NCBI GenBank assembly: GCA_964486145.1
Contig: CAZAMT010000201.1
Span: 1-7,516 of the forward strand
From: CAZAMT01 sp964486145
GTDB lineage: Bacteria > Bacteroidota > Bacteroidia > Bacteroidales > JAAAOM01
Length of the DNA stretch: 7,516 nucleotides
Reading direction: 5' to 3'
Shown here: positions 1-5,400 of the stretch, piece by piece
Position numbering within the stretch: the stretch's first letter is position 1
Layout: every line of letters begins with the position of its first letter
Notes under the pieces: model-generated
Told to the model about the DNA's origin: nothing
The model's database searches: none
Seen by the model: the letters and a program-made list of their open reading frames with translations, nothing else
Translations under genes and position numbers: made by a program

Positions 1-293
1 ATCCATACATTATTTTTACTATCTACAGCAATATCATAAATCACAGATGTATCCGGGATAATTGAATTTTCTGAATTATATACAATTGTCTCACCGGAAT
101 TGTATTTAATCAATCCTTGCTTAAAAGTACCTATCCATGCATTACCCAAATTGTCAAATGCTATAGATTTAACAAAATATCCTTCTAAAATCTGAGTGTT
201 AAATTCAGTTTGTAACGGTTCAGGATTATCATTTGTCTTTTCGCACGAAATCAAAATAAATCCGATTGTTAGAATAGTCAATATTTTTTTCAT
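1..293 (-). CDS. Lipoprotein with Reg_prop-type propeller repeats (N-terminal part, runs off left edge)
   Basis: This partial gene reads right to left from the ATG at 293-291, stays open for 97 codons and leaves the window. The protein begins MKK followed by a hydrophobic stretch, and then the lipobox L14-I15-S16-C17, so Cys17 should be the lipidated residue. The mature part starts with a polar linker (EKTNDNPEP) typical of Bacteroidota lipoproteins. Residues about 42-65 read SIAFDNLGNAWIGT, then GLIKYN. This is the signature of the two-component regulator propeller repeat (Reg_prop), whose blades pair 'D..GN.WIGT' with 'GL.KY'. A second copy begins at about residue 85 (YDIAVDSKNNVW). In known families such blades build seven-bladed propellers in HTCS sensors or free-standing lipoproteins. 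A lipid anchor directly before the propeller favours the free-standing type. The ligand is unknown. The start has no Shine-Dalgarno but an A-rich leader. The C-terminal architecture is not visible. Confidence 0.86.
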   Translation of the reverse strand, partial: MKKILTILTIGFILISCEKTNDNPEPLQTEFNTQILEGYFVKSIAFDNLGNAWIGTFKQGLIKYNSGETIVYNSENSIIPDTSVIYDIAVDSKNNVW

Positions 294-411
294 GATTTTG
301 TTTTTTCTATAGATGCTGTTTGAAGGTTATAGGTTGCCTTGTATTGCAGCCAACTTGCTTATGTGAATACGGATTATCAGGTGAAGACTTTTTCGGCCTG
401 GGTACCCATTT

Positions 412-442
412 CAAACTTAATTGACTGGTACCATGAATCAAA
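412..442 (-). promoter_or_regulatory. Predicted promoter of the leftward lipoprotein gene
   Basis: Read on the minus strand, positions 419-412 are TAAGTTTG, a full match to the Bacteroidota -7 consensus TAnnTTTG. Nineteen bases upstream, positions 442-439 read TTTG, matching the -33 element at the usual spacing. Transcription would start near 405 and give a leader of about 110 bases before the ATG at 293. No riboswitch-like fold was recognised in that leader. The assignment rests on consensus matching only. Confidence 0.55.
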
Positions 443-568
443 AGGAAGAAAAAAACAAATATGTCCGGCACATAGCAGTGGCTACAACAGGTCAGAATTT
501 TGAAAACAATCATTCTACACTAAAATTACTGTCATATCAACTTCAATCTCTTTTATAACAAAAAAATG

Positions 569-576
569 TATCTTTG
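569..576 (+). promoter_or_regulatory. Predicted -7 element of the sulfatase promoter
   Basis: Positions 569-576 read TATCTTTG, a full match to the Bacteroidota -7 consensus TAnnTTTG. The start codon lies 24 bases downstream, so transcription would begin near 583 and leave a very short leader of roughly 17 bases. No clear TTG-type -33 element sits at the expected 19-21 base spacing; the region there reads AATCTC and is weak. The promoter may therefore need an activator or an ECF sigma factor, which is an inference. Confidence 0.5.
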
Positions 577-599
577 AGATTGAATCTGCTAAATGTTAA

Positions 600-2351
600 A
601 TGATGAAAACTTACCACCTTGCCATCTACCTGCTCTTATCAAGCTTTTTAGGTTGCACCATTCCATCCTCACAGGAAAAAGAAAAAGAAGATGAACGTCC
701 CAACATCATCCTCATCATGTCCGATGATATGGGATATTCGGACATTGGCTGTTACGGAAGTGAAATAGAAACACCCGCCCTGGATGATTTGGCTGCCAAT
801 GGCATTCGCTTCACGCAATTTTACAATACGGCCCGTTGCTGCCCCACCCGTGCATCTTTACTCACCGGATTGTACCCTGCCCAGACGGGTATGGGCTTTA
901 TGACCAGTGACGAAGGCGAACCCGGTTACCGGGGTGAAATCGGCAACCAGTGCGTTACCGTTGCCGAAGTTTTGAGACCTGCCGGATACCGCACTTACAT
1001 GACCGGGAAGTGGCATGTGGCGCGCAATTTGGATGATATCGACTCATTAAAATACAACTGGCCGATGCAACGTGGTTTTGAAAAATTTTACGGCACCATC
1101 ATCGGCGCCGGTAGCCTTTGGGATCCCTGGACGCTTGCGAGAGGAAACAAATTTATAACTCCTGTAAACGATCCTGTTTATCAACCCGATAATGAATGGT
1201 ATTACACGGATGCGATAAGTGACAATGCAATCAAATTCATTGAAGAACACCAGAGCAATTTTAGTGGTAATCCGTTTTTTATGTACGTTTCGTATACTGC
1301 TGCACATTGGCCATTACATGCTCCTGATGACGAAATTAAACTGCACAAAGGCAAATATGATGCTGGATTTGCACATGTTCGTGAACAGCGTTACAAAAAC
1401 ATGATTGAAATGGGACTGATTGATGAGAAATGGCCGATGTCTGAACAGGTTGGAAACTGGGATTCTACCTCCAATAAAGAATGGCATGCGCGCAACATGG
1501 AGGTTTATGCAGCAATGGTAAGCCGGATGGACAAAGGGATCGGCAAAATTGTGAACGCGGTTAAAGAAAAGAACTTGCTTGAAAATACATTGATCCTCTA
1601 CCTGCAGGATAACGGCGGATGCGCAGAAACCCTCGACTGGCTGAACAAGGATAATACCTTGACCAAACTTCCGGAATTGCGGGCTTTTGATCCCATGGAA
1701 CCCGATGAACTGCAGACCCGGATGGTACCGGAGAAAACAAGGGATGGCTATCCCGTCATCGTGATGAGCGAGAAAGTAATGCCCGGCCCCGATCACTCCT
1801 ACCATGCTTATGGCCCCACCTGGGCAAATGTCTCAAATACCCCTTTCCGCAAATACAAGCACTGGGTGCATGAAGGCGGTATCGCCACTCCACTTATTGC
1901 TCACTGGCCTAAAATGATACAGGATAAAGGCCAACTGCGCCATCAGAGCAGCCATCTGATTGATATTATGGCCACCATTGTTGATATTTCAGGGGCTGAA
2001 TACCCAAAGAACTACAACGGAAACGATATCATTCCCTACCAGGGGAAAAGCCTGAAAAGTGTTTTTGCCCATAATGCAGCTATCGAACGGGATGCTATTT
2101 ATTTTGAACACGAGGGAAACCGGGCCATCCGTCAGGGTAAGTGGAAGCTTGTATCAAAAGCCCATCCGGGTGCCGGTCATTTTAGAAAAGTAGACGAAAT
2201 ACCCCTTGATCAGTGGGCATTGTTTCATATGGAAGATGATCGCACGGAACTCAAAGATCTGGCAAATGAATACCCTGAAAAAGTTAAGAAAATGGCACAA
2301 CAGTGGCAACAATGGGCAGAAAGAACGAATACGGTGCCGAAGCCGAAGTAA
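600..2351 (+). CDS. S1-family (formylglycine-dependent) sulfatase, predicted lipoprotein
   Basis: This is a complete 583-residue sulfatase of the alkaline-phosphatase superfamily, which hydrolyses sulfate esters, probably on a sulfated glycan. The catalytic signature C80-C-P-T-R84 followed by ASLLTG identifies Cys80 as the residue converted to formylglycine by a maturation enzyme. Other expected active-site elements are present: the metal-binding SDDMGYSD at 41-48 (Asp42, Asp43), GKWH at 136-139 (Lys137, His139), AAHWPLHAP around His236, and LQDNGG with Asp337/Asn338. The motif HWVHEGG.ATPLIAHWP at about 421-437 resembles arylsulfatases of SulfAtlas type S1_4; that subfamily call is tentative. 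Residues 1-18 form a signal ending in F-L-G-C19, an atypical but plausible lipobox, followed by a Lys/Glu-rich QEKEKEDE segment like Bacteroidota surface-lipoprotein export signals. Two adjacent ATGs (600 and 603) could both serve as the start. All key residues are intact, so the gene appears functional. The substrate cannot be read from the sequence. Confidence 0.95.
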   Translation: MMKTYHLAIYLLLSSFLGCTIPSSQEKEKEDERPNIILIMSDDMGYSDIGCYGSEIETPALDDLAANGIRFTQFYNTARCCPTRASLLTGLYPAQTGMGFMTSDEGEPGYRGEIGNQCVTVAEVLRPAGYRTYMTGKWHVARNLDDIDSLKYNWPMQRGFEKFYGTIIGAGSLWDPWTLARGNKFITPVNDPVYQPDNEWYYTDAISDNAIKFIEEHQSNFSGNPFFMYVSYTAAHWPLHAPDDEIKLHKGKYDAGFAHVREQRYKNMIEMGLIDEKWPMSEQVGNWDSTSNKEWHARNMEVYAAMVSRMDKGIGKIVNAVKEKNLLENTLILYLQDNGGCAETLDWLNKDNTLTKLPELRAFDPMEPDELQTRMVPEKTRDGYPVIVMSEKVMPGPDHSYHAYGPTWANVSNTPFRKYKHWVHEGGIATPLIAHWPKMIQDKGQLRHQSSHLIDIMATIVDISGAEYPKNYNGNDIIPYQGKSLKSVFAHNAAIERDAIYFEHEGNRAIRQGKWKLVSKAHPGAGHFRKVDEIPLDQWALFHMEDDRTELKDLANEYPEKVKKMAQQWQQWAERTNTVPKPK

Positions 2352-2487
2352 ATAACAGGTATGAAAAAAACCAATATTTGTTGATAATCCAACCAATAAA
2401 AAACCCGTGCACGCTTTTTTCGTATAAACACCTACCGGAATATCAGGGTAAATTATTTCAAACCATACACATAAAAATCACAATACC
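2352..2487. other. Intergenic gap between sulfatase and giant repeat protein
   Basis: This is a 136-base A/T-rich gap between two same-strand genes. It contains an imperfect dyad at 2398-2420 and no full TAnnTTTG match; the closest is AATATTTG at 2373-2380, without a matching upstream element. Co-transcription of the two genes is therefore possible but unproven. A short open frame crossing this gap (2303-2491) overlaps both genes and is not supported. Confidence 0.5.
2398..2420. terminator. Imperfect A/T-flanked dyad, weak terminator candidate
   Basis: Six A residues (2398-2403) and six T residues (2415-2420) flank the perfect palindrome CGTGCACG (2406-2413). The arrangement is roughly symmetric and ends in a T-run 64-69 bases after the sulfatase stop, as expected for a bidirectional intrinsic terminator. 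However, forming a hairpin uses the palindrome's TGCA as a four-base loop, leaves only two G-C pairs next to it, and needs C-C mismatches before the A-T pairs. It is weak and could equally be a protein-binding site or chance. Confidence 0.25.
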
Positions 2488-5400
2488 ATGATTAGAAAAG
2501 TTACACTCTTCCTAATTTCAGCTTTCGCTTTTTTCAGTTTATTTGCTCAAACATCTGCTCCTCCTGCCGTTGGCGATGGTTCAGAGGCGAATCCATACGA
2601 AATAGCCACATTGGACAATTTATACTGGCTTTCACAAAATTCATCGGAATGGGATAAGTATTATATTCAAACATCCGATATCGATGCCAGTGCCACTTCC
2701 ACCTGGGATGATGGCGATGGTGGACTTGCAGATGGTTTTACACCGGTTGGAAACAACAATACCCCATTTACAGGAGTATATAAGGGTAAAAATCATTCGG
2801 TTTCAGATTTGTATATATATCGTCCGACTACTGATACTATCGGTTTATTTGGAAACATTTTAAATGCATCTATTGACAGTTTGGGTTTAGAAAATGCAAC
2901 AATAACAGGACAGATTCATACAGGGGCATTCGTAGGTTTAATTAATTCGGGCTCAACCATAATTCATTGTTATTCATCCGGTACCATTAATGGAGTTAGT
3001 GCTACAGGAGGACTTGCAGGTACAAGTTTTGCCGAGGTATCAGCATGTTACAGTACGGCAGATATTAATGCTACAGAACACAACAATGGCGGACTCATTG
3101 GTTATTGTAAAAATGCAACAACAAGCAAATCATACAGCCGTGGTAGTGTTACAGCTGGCGGTAATAATATAGGTGGATTAATTGGAGTTAATGATGGCGG
3201 TTGCACAGTTGATAATTGCTTTAGTACCGGAGCAGTAAGTGGCGGCGTACAAGATATGGGGGGATTAATAGGCGATAATGGTGGCGGAACTGCAACCAAC
3301 TGTTTTTGGGATATTACGACCTCCGGTATGACTGATTCATGGGGAGGAACCGGTTTATCAACCGATGATATGAAAGACATGGTAAACTTTTTAAATGCCG
3401 GCTGGGATTTTGTTGATGAATCATTAAATGGGAACGAAGAATACTGGAGTTTTAACAGTGCCGTTAATGACGGCTATCCGTTTTTGAACTGGCAGGGAAA
3501 TAGCCGCGAAGACAGGCTGGTTCTATTAACCGACTCAATTACAGGCATCACCACAACCGGTGCAACCGGTTATGCAAATATTGTTTACCTGGGATCCATT
3601 GACCCGGTGGCACATGGTATGTGCTGGAATACTGCCGAAGCTCCTACCCTGGCTGACAATTCGTCAGATGAAGGTCCATCCGCTTCAACAGGGAGCTATA
3701 GTTCTGCAATAACCGGCTTAGCTGCCAATACAACCTATTTTGTGAGGGCATTTGCAACCGATGTAGATGGCACCAAATATGGCGATGAGATGGTTTTCAC
3801 CACCTACAGCGCTCCATCCATCGGTGATGGCTCAGAACAAAATCCATATGAGATTTCCAGCCTTGATAACCTTTCATGGCTTGCGCAAACACCTGAAGTC
3901 TGGGATAAGGATTTTATTCAAACAGCAGACATTGATGCCGGTGCGACATCCTCCTGGAATGGCGGTGAAGGTTGGTCTCCCATCGGAACCAGCGATGTCA
4001 ACTTTTCAGGATCTTACGATGGCCAGGGACATGTAATCTCCAATCTATATGTCAACCGACCAGAATATTTTCAGGGCTTTTTTGGTTACATAAAAAATGC
4101 TGAAATCAAAAACCTTGGGATTGAAAATGTTAACATAAACGGTCATAAAAGGGTTGGAGCTTTCGCGGGAAGAAGCGATCGTTCGACCATTGAGAAATGC
4201 TTTTCCAACGGAAACGTTACTGCTTCTGACGATTATGCCGGGGGAATTGTTGGTGAGAACTATTATCGCTCAAATATTATCAACTGTTACAGCAGGTGTA
4301 ATGTAGAAGCAACCTCAGCAAGGGGTGGTGGCATTACCGGCTTAAATGGTAATGAATGCATAATAACCAACTGTTACAGTACAGGATCAGTATCAGGTAG
4401 CTTTTATGTTGGAGGTATTGTCGGTAGAAATAATAAAAATGTTGATAACTGTTTTTGGGATACCCAGACCTCTGGTATTACAGTAAGCGATGGAGGTACC
4501 GGAAAAACCACCCTGGAAATGACAGCAATTGCTACTTTCACGGATACAACAACCGATGGACTTGCAATAGCATGGGATTTTATTGGATTTCCCAATGATG
4601 ATAAAAGAACCCAAAGCACTTGGGAAATCGATGCTACAAAAAACAATGGTTACCCGGTCCTTTCCTGGCAATACCCATCAGAACCTACTGTCATCATGGT
4701 TTCAATTGACACCATATATCAGGATCAAGCATATATTACCTGTGCTCCTACAAACAACGGAGGAGCAGAAATCACCGCATCAGGGCTTTGCTGGAACACT
4801 ACCGGTTCGCCTGATATTTCCGATATCACCTCTGACGAAGGTTCCGTTACCGGGTCGTTTACATCACTCATGGAAGGACTTACAACGGAAAACACTTATT
4901 ACGTGAAAGCATATGCAACAAACAGTGAAGGTACCAGCTACAGCAATGAAATAGCCTTTAAGACAACACCAGCATCAGGATCCGGAACAGAAGCTGATCC
5001 TTATGAAATTTCTACTCTGGAAGAACTATCCTGGTTAATGGGAAACCCGCGTGTTTGGGACAAACATTTTATTCAAACGACAAATATTAATGCATCTGCA
5101 ACGTCTGACTGGTTTGGATTTAAAGGATTTTCACCCATTGGTAAAGATATTCCCCGTAAATTCACAGGCTCATACCATGGAAAAAACAACTCGATAAGCA
5201 ATCTATATATCAACAGACCTGGTGAAAATGCTGTAGGTTTTTTTGGTGCAACTTCAAACGCAGACATCGACAGTCTGGAAATCATTGATATTGACATTAT
5301 AGGAGGAAATACAACGGGGGGATTGGCAGGCGAATTGTATACAGGTTCCATGACTGAATGCAGGGTTTCCGGTAAAATTTCCGGAAGCACCGCCGGAGGA

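Larger units (their letters stand above)
294..599. other. Divergent intergenic region
   Basis: This 306-base stretch separates the leftward lipoprotein gene from the rightward sulfatase gene. It contains one Bacteroidota-type -7 match on each strand (listed separately) and two nearby GGTACC sites, at about 401 and 427. No tRNA-like fold, strong terminator hairpin or convincing small gene is apparent. An open frame on the minus strand at 307-513 resembles no known protein and spans the predicted minus-strand promoter, so it is not annotated. Confidence 0.6.

Noticed and set aside
307..513. A 68-codon minus-strand frame in the divergent intergenic region
   Set aside because: It has no family resemblance and no start-site support, and the predicted minus-strand promoter at 412-442 lies inside it, so transcripts from that promoter would not include its start.
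1314..1805. A 163-codon open frame on the minus strand inside the sulfatase gene
   Set aside because: It lies wholly antisense to a sulfatase with intact motifs, has no recognisable domain or leader, and its His/Phe/Ile-rich composition fits a shadow frame.
2373..2380. AATATTTG as a promoter -7 element for the giant gene
   Set aside because: It matches TAnnTTTG at only five of the six fixed bases and has no TTG-type element at the expected upstream spacing.
2303..2491. A 62-codon plus-strand frame bridging the sulfatase end and the giant gene start
   Set aside because: It overlaps the sulfatase coding end and the start of the giant gene in another frame, and its product looks like translated non-coding A/T-rich DNA.
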